Assembly (NCBI GenBank): GCA_900762015.1
Contig: CAAFEX010000031.1
Span: 1 to 12,599, forward strand
DNA: 12,599 nucleotides
Direction of reading: 5' to 3'
DNA from: an uncultured Collinsella sp.
GTDB lineage: Bacteria > Actinomycetota > Coriobacteriia > Coriobacteriales > Coriobacteriaceae
Shown here: positions 5,483-12,031 of the stretch, one piece after another
How positions within the stretch are numbered: the first letter of the stretch is position 1
Layout of the letters: every line of letters begins with the position of its first letter
Notes under the pieces: model-generated
Database searches by the model: none
What the model was told of the DNA's origin: nothing
What the model saw: the letters and a program-made list of their open reading frames with translations, nothing else
Made by a program: the position numbers and the translations under genes

Positions 5483-6418
5483 CTAGTGCTCGATCCAACA
5501 ACGTAAAGTTTCGCCGGCTTGCAGATGACGCAGGTTCTCCGCGGCGATGTCGACGACGTTGTTGAGCGTGGCGGCTAGGTGGAACCAGCCCGAGACGTGC
5601 GGCGTGATGAGCATGTTGGGCGCATCCCACAGGGGGCTTGTCTCAGGCAGCGGCTCGGGGTCGGTGACGTCGACCGCGGCGCCGGCGAGATGTTCCGATT
5701 CCAGAGCGGCAACCAAGTCGTCGGCGACCACAAGATCGCCGCGGCCGCCGTTGGCAAAGAAGGCACCCGGTTTCATCGCGGCGAAGAACTCGGCGTTCGC
5801 CAGGCCGCGGGTCTCGGGTGTGCTCGGCATAAAGGATGCAACGATGTCGGCCTCGGCCAGGCGCTCGGGCAGGGCATCCATGCCGTCCATGTCCTCAAAC
5901 ACAATAGGGTAGACGAGTGGATGGCGCTTGATGCCGCGGACGTGTGCGCCCATGCTGCGGCAGAGCGTGGCAAAGTGGCCGCCGATATCGCCCGCGCCCA
6001 GCACCAGCACGTTGGCATTTTTGAGCGAGGTGACCGGGCCCAAGTCCTCCCAGCGATGCTCGCGCTGCAGGTCCTGGTAGCCGGGCAGGCGCTTCATCAT
6101 TGACAGCACCATGGCAAACATGTGCTCGCTTACGGCCTGACCGTAGGCGCCGATTGAGCAAGACAGCTTGGCGTCAGCCGGCACGGTGCCAGCAGCAAGG
6201 TAGTCGTCATAGCCGGCGGTCTGCAATTGCAACAGCTGGAGATGCTCGCATGCCGTGAGCATGTCAGGGTCGATGTTGCCCAGGATCACGTCGGCATCGG
6301 CGACCTGCTTGCGCGTGGCGGCGTCGGCGCTCGTGTAGATAAAGTCTTCGCCCGGAGCGCTCGACTCAAGAATTGCGCGATGGCGATTGTTGACGGGCAA
6401 CAAAACCAGGATGTTCAC
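5483..6418 (-). CDS. D-2-hydroxyacid dehydrogenase, NAD(P)-dependent
   Basis: A 311-residue member of the D-isomer 2-hydroxyacid dehydrogenase family, which interconverts 2-keto acids and D-2-hydroxy acids. The Rossmann loop reads VLGAGDIGGHFA (139-150). The catalytic triad is at the expected spacing: Arg226 in NGGRGD, Glu255 in DPEP and His274 in ITPHVSGW. The substrate-binding N-terminal part is shorter and more divergent than in PGDH or lactate dehydrogenases, which fits the GhrA/YoaD-like uncharacterised subfamily; the substrate is not deducible. Lys164 and Arg165 after the second strand (RGIKRH) suggest a possible preference for NADP. The start is GTG at 6416-6418 with AGAGGA 7 nt upstream. 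It is a single gene on the minus strand, converging on the toxin gene. Confidence 0.88.
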   Translation of the reverse strand: MNILVLLPVNNRHRAILESSAPGEDFIYTSADAATRKQVADADVILGNIDPDMLTACEHLQLLQLQTAGYDDYLAAGTVPADAKLSCSIGAYGQAVSEHMFAMVLSMMKRLPGYQDLQREHRWEDLGPVTSLKNANVLVLGAGDIGGHFATLCRSMGAHVRGIKRHPLVYPIVFEDMDGMDALPERLAEADIVASFMPSTPETRGLANAEFFAAMKPGAFFANGGRGDLVVADDLVAALESEHLAGAAVDVTDPEPLPETSPLWDAPNMLITPHVSGWFHLAATLNNVVDIAAENLRHLQAGETLRCWIEH

Positions 6419-6436
6419 AAGCAGTCCTCTCCGCTC

Positions 6437-6473
6437 AACCTACCAAAAAGGGACAGGTTTATTTTGGCAGGTT
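6437..6473. repeat. Repeat copy 2 with terminator-like hairpin
   Basis: Bases 6443-6473 are identical to 4321-4351 over 31 bp. Here the left arm reads AACCTACC instead of AACCTGCC; on the minus strand this becomes a G-U pair, so the 12-bp stem (6437-6448/6462-6473) is kept in that direction. It lies between two minus-strand genes, downstream of the methionine aminopeptidase terminator and about 20 bp upstream of the dehydrogenase GTG. Confidence 0.75.
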
Positions 6474-6491
6474 ATATCAGGCAAAACGTTC

Positions 6492-6539
6492 AAACAAAAA
6501 CGCCGGATGCAAGACGAGCGTGCCCGTCAGCATCCGGCG
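6492..6539 (-). terminator. Intrinsic terminator of the methionine aminopeptidase gene
   Basis: On the minus strand CGCCGGATGC and GCATCCGGCG (plus 6501-6510 and 6530-6539) form a 10-bp stem, followed by TTTTTGTTTG. The stem begins 9 bp after the stop at 6549. The 19-nt loop can fold further (GACG/CGTC). Confidence 0.9.
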
Positions 6540-6548
6540 CATCCACGG

Positions 6549-7436
6549 CTACCAGCTCAGCAGCTCGTAGCCGTCCTCGGTCACCACGAGCTGTACCTCG
6601 CACTGGGCCGAATCGCTGCCGTCCTTGGTGCGCACGCACCAGCCGTCGCCCTTGCTAATCTTGATATCGGGCGCTCCGGCGTTGACCATGGGCTCGATGG
6701 TAAAGACCATGCCTGGCACCATGATGGTGTCTACGTCGGGCGCCTCGGTGGTAAAGCCCACAAACGGGTCCTCGTGGAACTCCTTACCGATGCCGTGTCC
6801 GCCGTACTCACGCACCACGCTAAAGCCGGCGTCCTCGACGGTCTTTTGCACAGCCTCGGCCATAACGGAGAGCGGTAGCCATGGCTTGACGGCTGCCAGA
6901 CCCGCCTCCACGCTGGCGCGGGTGACATCGACCAGGCGCTGGCGCTCGGCCGAGACCTCGCCGATGCAGAACATGCGGCTCGAGTCGCTAAAATAGCCGT
7001 CTAGGATCGTGGAACAGTCCACGTTGATGATGTCGCCCTCGTGCAGCACGTCCGTATCGCAGGGAATGCCGTGGCAGACCACGTCATTGATCGAGGTGCA
7101 CACGCTCTTAGGGTAGCCCTCGTAGTTGAGGTCGGCCGGCGTGCCACCGTGCTCGACGGTGTAGTCGTAGATCATCTGGTCGATCTGGTTGGTGGTCATG
7201 CCTGCGGCGATATGCTCGCCCACATAATCGAGCACGCCCACGTTGATGGCTGCCGAGCGCTTGATGCCCTCGATATCGGCGGGAGTCTTGTAGAGCGTAC
7301 GGGGCAGAACCTCCCAGCCCTCCTCCCACAGGCGCTCGAGGCGCTCGTCGAAGGCGCTGTGACATTTCTTATATTTCTTGCCGCTGCCGCACCAGCAAGC
7401 GTCGTTGCGGCCGGGCACGGGTCCTTTGTCATACAT
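6549..7436 (-). CDS. map: Type I methionine aminopeptidase with N-terminal SEC-C motif
   Basis: A 295-residue enzyme that removes the initiator Met from nascent proteins. The pita-bread core has all five metal ligands in family order: Asp140 (INVDCS), Asp151 (YFSDSSRMF), His214 (GGHGIG), Glu248 (FTIEPM) and Glu280 (AQCEVQ). His122 in CHGIP is the substrate-contacting His. Residues 9-26 (GRNDACWCGSGKKYKKCH) are a SEC-C zinc motif, as at the end of SecA; in methionine aminopeptidases such extensions are thought to aid ribosome or partner binding. The sequence after Glu280 is VQLVV rather than the common HTVLV. AAAGGAAG lies 6 nt before the ATG, and a terminator follows the stop. The gene is not in the usual secY-adk-map cluster. 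Confidence 0.95.
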   Translation of the reverse strand: MYDKGPVPGRNDACWCGSGKKYKKCHSAFDERLERLWEEGWEVLPRTLYKTPADIEGIKRSAAINVGVLDYVGEHIAAGMTTNQIDQMIYDYTVEHGGTPADLNYEGYPKSVCTSINDVVCHGIPCDTDVLHEGDIINVDCSTILDGYFSDSSRMFCIGEVSAERQRLVDVTRASVEAGLAAVKPWLPLSVMAEAVQKTVEDAGFSVVREYGGHGIGKEFHEDPFVGFTTEAPDVDTIMVPGMVFTIEPMVNAGAPDIKISKGDGWCVRTKDGSDSAQCEVQLVVTEDGYELLSW

Positions 7437-7461
7437 GGCTAACTTCCTTTCATCCGCAGCT

Positions 7462-7467
7462 AGTATA
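7462..7467 (-). promoter_or_regulatory. -10 candidate for the methionine aminopeptidase gene
   Basis: On the minus strand TATACT lies 25 bp before the ATG, in the 92-bp gap behind the radical SAM gene. No convincing -35 is seen at 16-18 bp. No strong terminator for the radical SAM gene is visible in this gap either. Confidence 0.35.
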
Positions 7468-7528
7468 GCCCACCCGCAGACCAGCTCATTTGGGATGGGG
7501 CTAATTTAGCTGCTGGCGGGCGGCCGCG

Positions 7529-8305
7529 CTAGTAGCTCACCTGGCAGGGGGTGCCGAGGGCTTGGACGCGCGCGGCAATGGCGTCGAGCACCTCGGGCGC
7601 TGCTTTGGCAAGGCCGGCGAATGGGGTCTCGCGCGCGACCGTGTAGATGGTCGCCTCCTGCGGACGAATGCGCTCAAGCGCCGCGAGCCAGGGGGCAACA
7701 TACTCCTCGCCGGTATTGTCGATGGGCTTGCCCTGATACTCGCCGGTCAAAAAGATCGTCTGGATAATAACGTGACCGTCAAAGCTTGCGAACGTCTCGA
7801 TCTGGTGTTCGACGTTGTAGGGGCCAACAGGCTGGTCGAGCAGCTGGATAAACGCCGGGTCGACGGTATCGAGCTTAAGAATGTTGTCGTCGACCATCAT
7901 GAGCGCGTCGTGCACCTCGGGGCGGTCGGCGCGTGTGCCGTTGGAGAGCACGGCGATCTTGGAGTTTGGGGCAAGCTCGTCGCGCAGTGCGACGGCGCCG
8001 GCGATGGCCTGTGGAAACTCCGGTGCGGCGGTGGGCTCGCCGTTGCCTGCGAAGGTGATTACATCGGGGAGCTCGCCCTCGGCTGCCATCTCGCGCAGCT
8101 TTGCCTCGAGCGCTTCGAGTACCACGGCAGCCGTGTTATACGGCTCATGGCAGGGGCGCTCGGCGTTGAGGCCGTTCTCGCAGTAGATGCAGTCGAACGT
8201 GCAGATTTTGCCGCTGGCCGGCATCATGTTGACGCCGAGCGAGAGACCAAGGCGACGGCTGCGAACGGGCCCAAAGATGGGGCTGGCATTCAAAAACGTA
8301 GACAT
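7529..8305 (-). CDS. Radical SAM protein, TYW1-like (COG0731-type)
   Basis: A 258-residue radical SAM enzyme. CTFDCIYC (35-42) is the CX3CX2C motif that holds the 4Fe-4S cluster. It is preceded by FGPVRSRRLGLSLGVNMMP (11-29), a signature of a bacterial group often annotated as wyosine-synthase-like. FAGNGEPT follows in the SAM-binding region. Archaeal and eukaryotic TYW1 make the tricyclic base at tRNA-Phe position 37; bacteria lack this base, so that name is only a similarity and the substrate is unknown. No SPASM or other accessory domain is seen. The frame stays open upstream to 8899, but AGGAG sits 9 nt before ATG 8305 (3 nt before ATG 8311), and the extension lies over the divergent hydrolase gene, so it is rejected. 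Confidence 0.85.
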   Translation of the reverse strand: MSTFLNASPIFGPVRSRRLGLSLGVNMMPASGKICTFDCIYCENGLNAERPCHEPYNTAAVVLEALEAKLREMAAEGELPDVITFAGNGEPTAAPEFPQAIAGAVALRDELAPNSKIAVLSNGTRADRPEVHDALMMVDDNILKLDTVDPAFIQLLDQPVGPYNVEHQIETFASFDGHVIIQTIFLTGEYQGKPIDNTGEEYVAPWLAALERIRPQEATIYTVARETPFAGLAKAAPEVLDAIAARVQALGTPCQVSY

Positions 8306-8336
8306 AGGCATATGCTCCTCAAGACAATTGTGCCTA

Positions 8337-8345
8337 AGCATAGCA
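8337..8345 (-). promoter_or_regulatory. Extended -10 candidate for the radical SAM gene
   Basis: On the minus strand TGCTATGCT fits an extended -10 (TGn-TATGCT) 31 bp before the chosen ATG. No clear -35 is present. Confidence 0.4.
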
Positions 8346-8371
8346 TCGGCTCCAAAGCAAGGTGTGGGCTC

Positions 8372-8469
8372 TTGCTTTACAAGTTTCGTTTTTTCACGTC
8401 GCTCATGATGCCGTGCCATGAAAAGCCTCGGGTCGGGTAAAGTTAATCTGTTAACAAGGTGTAAAGCAA
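8372..8469. promoter_or_regulatory. Divergent intergenic region with a spaced 10-bp inverted repeat
   Basis: TTGCTTTACA (8372-8381) and TGTAAAGCAA (8460-8469) are exact inverted copies with 78 bp between them, inside the 225-bp gap between the divergent radical SAM and hydrolase genes. CAAGGTGT also occurs twice (8358 and 8455). A further imperfect hairpin (8475-8483/8502-8510) lies in the likely leader of the hydrolase gene. These could be regulator sites shared by both genes; no regulator gene is adjacent. Confidence 0.35.
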
Positions 8470-8530
8470 TGCGGGTCCATCCAACCGTGCTGACGTGCAA
8501 CTGGATGGGCATTGATGATGGGGGCACAAC

Positions 8531-9328
8531 ATGGATTTTACGGTCGAGAATGCGGGCACCACGATTGCCTGTCGCGAATATGCCGACCCGGATGTGTCGC
8601 CTGATGCTCCTGCCTTGGTGTGCGTGCACGGCGCTTGTGTCGACGGCACATTTTTCGACAGCATCGCTTGTGAGCTCAGTCGCAACTACCGCGTAATTGC
8701 CTACGACCGCCGCGGCTGTGGTGGCAGCAGCGATGCGGCTGACGGCAGCTATGATCTTGCCGCTCAGGCCGCCGATCTGCAAGCCGTGATCGAACACGTT
8801 GGCGCTCCGACAAATGTGCTTGCGCACAGCGCCGGTACGTTGGTGGCGCTGGAGCTTCTTCGTACCGAACCCCATCTCGTCGACCGTGCGATTCTGCATG
8901 AGCCGGCTGTGTCGGCCGAAGGCGTCGGCATGGGCGCAGCTCCGGTTTTGCTCGATATGATTGCGGCTGGAAAGGTTTCAAGGGCGCTCCGGCTTTTCTT
9001 GGGAGCCCTCGGCGACTTGGACCCCGAGGCTCCTGGAACGACCGAAGAAGAAGCCAAGCATGCCCTGCGCAACGGCCGCAGTTTCATGGCAAACGAATAC
9101 GGGATTACTATGACCTGCGTTCCCGATTGGGATAGCGTTCGCGCGTCAAAAACGGTGGCCGCCGTGCTCCTGGGCGAGCTCTCGATTGGCACGCCCCGTG
9201 AGGCTGGTACGCGAGCGGCTGCCGAATATCTCGATTGTCTTCTCGTGACGATCCCGGGCGCGCATAACGGTCTGCGCGATCGCCCGGCAGCGGCTGCCCG
9301 GGCTGTCCGTGGCATCCTGGGGTTCTAA
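8531..9328 (+). CDS. Alpha/beta hydrolase
   Basis: A 265-residue single-domain alpha/beta-fold hydrolase, probably cytoplasmic since no signal peptide is seen. HGACVDG (33-39) forms the oxyanion loop and YDRRGCGGSS (58-67) is the typical strand-4 region. Ser100 in AHSAGTL is the nucleophile (AxSxG rather than the usual GxSxG) and His245 in PGAHNGL is the catalytic His. The acid is uncertain; Glu216 in LLGELS or a nearby residue is possible. The cap is short and Asp/Glu-rich (about 160-180). Substrate could be an ester, lactone or amide and cannot be read from sequence. A G-rich stretch (GGGGG, 6 nt before the ATG) is the only SD candidate, so translation may be modest. Confidence 0.82.
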   Translation: MDFTVENAGTTIACREYADPDVSPDAPALVCVHGACVDGTFFDSIACELSRNYRVIAYDRRGCGGSSDAADGSYDLAAQAADLQAVIEHVGAPTNVLAHSAGTLVALELLRTEPHLVDRAILHEPAVSAEGVGMGAAPVLLDMIAAGKVSRALRLFLGALGDLDPEAPGTTEEEAKHALRNGRSFMANEYGITMTCVPDWDSVRASKTVAAVLLGELSIGTPREAGTRAAAEYLDCLLVTIPGAHNGLRDRPAAAARAVRGILGF

Positions 9329-9539
9329 CACCCGCAATGGCTAAAGCAGGCTTCACCCGCAAACGTTTCGGCCGTGTTAACAAATGTGCTCAAAACCTCA
9401 CGTCTGCGACTTCAATCGCGCCGCCTGCCAACTCATAAAAATGTAACAGCATTCACGTACTTACCTGCATCGACAAGGTGTTACCCTTGTAGCATTTGGA
9501 ACCCACCGCTACCATGCGAAACTATCGAAAGGGCCCCAT
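9329..9539 (+). promoter_or_regulatory. Leader/promoter region of the signalling operon
   Basis: No gene is visible in these 211 bp. TTCAAT (9411-9416) and CATAAA (9434-9439), spaced 17 bp, are a weak promoter candidate that would give a leader of roughly 95 nt. ACAAGG (9473-9478) and CCTTGT (9485-9490) make a small palindrome within that leader. AAAGGG lies 6 nt before the ATG at 9540. No c-di-GMP riboswitch is recognised and no clean terminator follows the hydrolase gene. Confidence 0.35.
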
Positions 9540-11420
9540 ATGCTCAATAATCACGAGGTCAATCTAACCGACGAGGAGGCTGCCGCTGAGGTCGCCCGCG
9601 TCGCGAAGACCTACCCCGTGGTGCGTTTGCTGTCGGCCGATCAGATTAAGAGCGAGCCTAACTGCTTGCTCGCCGGCGATCGCTGCCCTTGTCTGCGTCA
9701 GTCGAGTCTTGAGGCTTTGGCAGACTCCGATGAGGTGTCGGAGCAACTGCTCAATGATGGCACTGAGTACCGCGCCCGTCTACGCCCTCTGAAGGTCGAG
9801 GGCGAGCCTCACGTCTTGCTGATGGTGCGTCCGATTGATGAGCAAGAGGCCGCGGAAGAGGACCTTGTCTACACCGACGTGCTGACGAGCGTGCGCAATC
9901 GCCGATATTACGAGGAAAAGCTTCGCAGCGCCCGCATGAATGCCGGCGTTGCGATGATCGACGTTGATGATTTTAGGGCCTTCAACGATACGTGTGGCCG
10001 TCATGCCGGCGACCTTGCGCTCGGTGCTGTGGCGACAGCCATACGCAGCGGAATTCGTTCGACTGACGAGCTTGTGCGCTATGGCTGCGACAAGTTTGTG
10101 GTTGTCATGCCCAATATTCCCTCCGATGACTTCACCCGTCGCCTGCATCAGGTGTCCGATGCCGTTCATTCCACGATTATTCCGGGCCATGAGTACGTGA
10201 GCTTGACGGCATGTGTTGGTGACGTTCGCATTCATGGCGAGACGGTCGATGAGGGCGTTGGCCGCGCTGCTCAGTTACTGAGCCGCGCTAAGGCAAAAGC
10301 CGGTACGGTCGTGACCGATGCCGATTCCATCGAGGCCTTCCAAAGCGAAAAGCCTTTGGTGCTTATCGCCGATGACTCCGAGATGAACCGAGCCATTCTC
10401 AGCGAGATGCTCAAGGACGAGCATTGCATCCTCGAGGCCGATAACGGTCGTGCGGCGCTCGACATGGTCGACCGCTATGGCGATGAGTTGTCGCTCGTGC
10501 TGTTGGACATTGTGATGCCGGGCATAAGCGGCTTTGAGGTGCTGGCCGATCTGTCGCGCCGATCGGGTATCGATAATCTGCCTGTCATCATGATTTCGAG
10601 CGAAGATTCCGATGATACGGTTCTGCGCGCGTACGAGCTGGGCGCCTCGGACTATATCAACCGCCCGTTTGACTCCCGTGTCGTGCGCCGCCGCGTAAGC
10701 AACACCATCCGCCTGTACGCCAAACAGCGCCGCCTGACGAACCTGCTGTCCCAACAGTACAACGAGCGCGTCAAGAACAGTCGCATGCTCATCGACATCA
10801 TGGCCGGCGTCATGGAGCTTCGCAACGGTGAGAGCGGTAGGCACGTTACGAACATCGAAAAGCTGACCGAGCTGCTGCTTGGCTATCTGGTCCAGCGTAG
10901 CGGCACGATCTTCCTCGACAATGAGGAACGCTCCACGATCGCCCTGGCTTCGGCGCTGCACGATATCGGCAAGATGTCGATTGACGATGCGATCCTCAAC
11001 AAGCCCGGGCGCCTCACGCCCGAGGAATTCGAGATTATGAAGACGCATACCACGATTGGCGCCAACATGCTGCTCGAGCTGGGCAGCCATCACGCCGGCA
11101 ATGCGCTTATGGAATATGCGTACCAGATTGCGCGTTGGCATCACGAGCGCTGGGACGGCAAGGGTTATCCCGATGGCCTTAAGGGCGACGAAATTCCCAT
11201 CGCCGCGCAGGTGGTTTCGGTGGCTGACGTGTACGATGCACTGACGAGCGTGCGCGTATACAAGGACGCTATCCCGCACGAGGAGGCGATCCAGATGATC
11301 CTGGACGGTAAGTGCGGCACCTTTAACCCGCTGCTGCTCGATTGCCTGCTCGAGGTGCAAGACCAAATTGCCGAGACGTTGGCACGCCCCGCCGACGTCG
11401 TCGCGTTTCCCACGATTTAG
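9540..11420 (+). CDS. PAS-like/degenerate GGDEF/receiver/HD-GYP c-di-GMP phosphodiesterase
   Basis: A 626-residue soluble signalling protein. Residues 1-105 look like a small PAS-type sensor with Cys42, Cys49 and Cys51 (GDRCPCL). Residues 110-265 are a GGDEF domain: YTDVLTSVRNRRYY at its start and metal-site IDVDDF (140-145), but the signature is GCDKF (182-186) instead of GGDEF, so cyclase activity is unlikely. RSTD (173-176), exactly 5 residues before it, matches the RxxD inhibitory site that binds c-di-GMP. Residues 272-393 are a receiver: Asp278/Asp279, phospho-acceptor Asp323 (LLDIVMP), Ser353/354, but Arg375 replaces the invariant Lys (NRPF). Residues 415-610 are HD-GYP with His435, HDIGK (474-478), His503 and HHERWDGKGYP (534-544), apparently intact and able to hydrolyse c-di-GMP. 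AAAGGG precedes the ATG. The Hpt gene follows after 24 bp. Confidence 0.9.
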   Translation: MLNNHEVNLTDEEAAAEVARVAKTYPVVRLLSADQIKSEPNCLLAGDRCPCLRQSSLEALADSDEVSEQLLNDGTEYRARLRPLKVEGEPHVLLMVRPIDEQEAAEEDLVYTDVLTSVRNRRYYEEKLRSARMNAGVAMIDVDDFRAFNDTCGRHAGDLALGAVATAIRSGIRSTDELVRYGCDKFVVVMPNIPSDDFTRRLHQVSDAVHSTIIPGHEYVSLTACVGDVRIHGETVDEGVGRAAQLLSRAKAKAGTVVTDADSIEAFQSEKPLVLIADDSEMNRAILSEMLKDEHCILEADNGRAALDMVDRYGDELSLVLLDIVMPGISGFEVLADLSRRSGIDNLPVIMISSEDSDDTVLRAYELGASDYINRPFDSRVVRRRVSNTIRLYAKQRRLTNLLSQQYNERVKNSRMLIDIMAGVMELRNGESGRHVTNIEKLTELLLGYLVQRSGTIFLDNEERSTIALASALHDIGKMSIDDAILNKPGRLTPEEFEIMKTHTTIGANMLLELGSHHAGNALMEYAYQIARWHHERWDGKGYPDGLKGDEIPIAAQVVSVADVYDALTSVRVYKDAIPHEEAIQMILDGKCGTFNPLLLDCLLEVQDQIAETLARPADVVAFPTI

Positions 11421-11444
11421 TTTGACCAAAGGAGTTTTTAATCC

Positions 11445-11801
11445 ATGATTTCCATGCGTGAGGCGTATGAGAAGATCGGCGCTAATTATGACGACGCGTG
11501 CGCTCGGCTGATGGGCGGGGAAATGCTTGCCCGCTTTGCCCTCAAGTTTTTGGATGACGAGAGCATGGACAAGCTGGAGGCCGCCATGGCGGCAGGAGAC
11601 GCCGAAGGTGCGTTTATGGCAGCGCACACGCTCAAGGGCGTGAGCCAGAACCTGGGATTCGATAATCTGTACGAGCCGGCGGTCGTGGTAACCGAAGCGC
11701 TGCGCGGCGCCGATGCCGTTGACGGCGCCCGCGAGGGGATGCATGCGTTGCAGCGGCAATATGCGGCTACGATGTCGGCTCTGCGCGAGGCAGCCGAGTA
11801 A
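11445..11801 (+). CDS. Stand-alone Hpt (histidine phosphotransfer) protein
   Basis: A 118-residue four-helix Hpt domain protein. His61 in AHTLKGVSQNLGF (60-72) is the phospho-accepting His in the standard HxLKG context. There is no kinase or receiver domain, so it should shuttle phosphate between partners encoded elsewhere and receivers, the obvious one being Asp323 of the upstream protein. It follows that gene by 24 bp with AAAGGAG 10 nt before the ATG, so the two are almost certainly co-transcribed. No histidine kinase is within the window. A large palindrome follows 24 bp after the stop. Confidence 0.88.
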   Translation: MISMREAYEKIGANYDDACARLMGGEMLARFALKFLDDESMDKLEAAMAAGDAEGAFMAAHTLKGVSQNLGFDNLYEPAVVVTEALRGADAVDGAREGMHALQRQYAATMSALREAAE

Positions 11802-11825
11802 GAGGCTGTGAGCCTTGATGACTAT

Positions 11826-11918
11826 GAGCGTGGATAATCTCCCGTTTTAGGCCCGGTGGCGGCCTCAAAGTGGGAGATTATCCACGCTCGTTCGATACGT
11901 GTCCAAAAATCCACGCTC
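11826..11918. repeat. Palindrome with 18-bp perfect arms plus a third half-site
   Basis: Bases 11826-11843 (GAGCGTGGATAATCTCCC) and 11872-11889 are exact reverse complements. The 28-nt centre contains AGGCC/GGCCT and near-complementary flanks, so most of 64 nt can pair. TCCACGCTC from the right arm recurs at 11910-11918. It may end the signalling operon transcript, though no T-tract follows, or be a REP-type element. No gene is present from 11802 to 12031. Confidence 0.75.
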
Positions 11919-11978
11919 ACCCCTTCTGATTAGTGAATGGCCTATGCACACTGTCGGGGCTTTCCGCATGCAATCCAT

Positions 11979-12010
11979 ATCGTTGTTCGATAAACTGTTC
12001 GAATAACGAT
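11979..12010. promoter_or_regulatory. 32-bp operator-like palindrome upstream of the DUF2975 gene
   Basis: ATCGTTGTTCGA (11979-11990) and TCGAATAACGAT (11999-12010) are inverted copies matching at 11 of 12 positions, separated by 8 bp. The centres of the half-sites are 20 bp apart, two helical turns, which suits a dimeric HTH regulator. It ends 21 bp before the ATG and overlaps the only -35-like hexamer seen (TTGTTC, 11983-11988), so repression is plausible. Confidence 0.6.
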
Positions 12011-12031
12011 AGAGTCGATGAGGGTGAGTGT

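Noticed and set aside
8306..8899. N-terminal extension of the radical SAM protein
   Set aside because: The AGGAG site directly before 8305/8311 and the overlap with the divergent hydrolase gene show that the frame is open only by chance upstream.
9329..9362. Direct repeat CACCCGCAA (9329 and 9354)
   Set aside because: Only two 9-bp copies with a short gap and no associated element; consistent with chance in GC-rich sequence.
10275..11759. 494-codon minus-strand ORF opposite the GGDEF/HD-GYP and Hpt genes
   Set aside because: The plus strand has clear domains and SDs. This frame spans two genes and an intergenic gap and looks like a composition artefact.
11933..12031. N-terminal extension of the DUF2975-like protein
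   Set aside because: No SD at 11933, and the region holds the operator palindrome; the family length fits the start at 12032.
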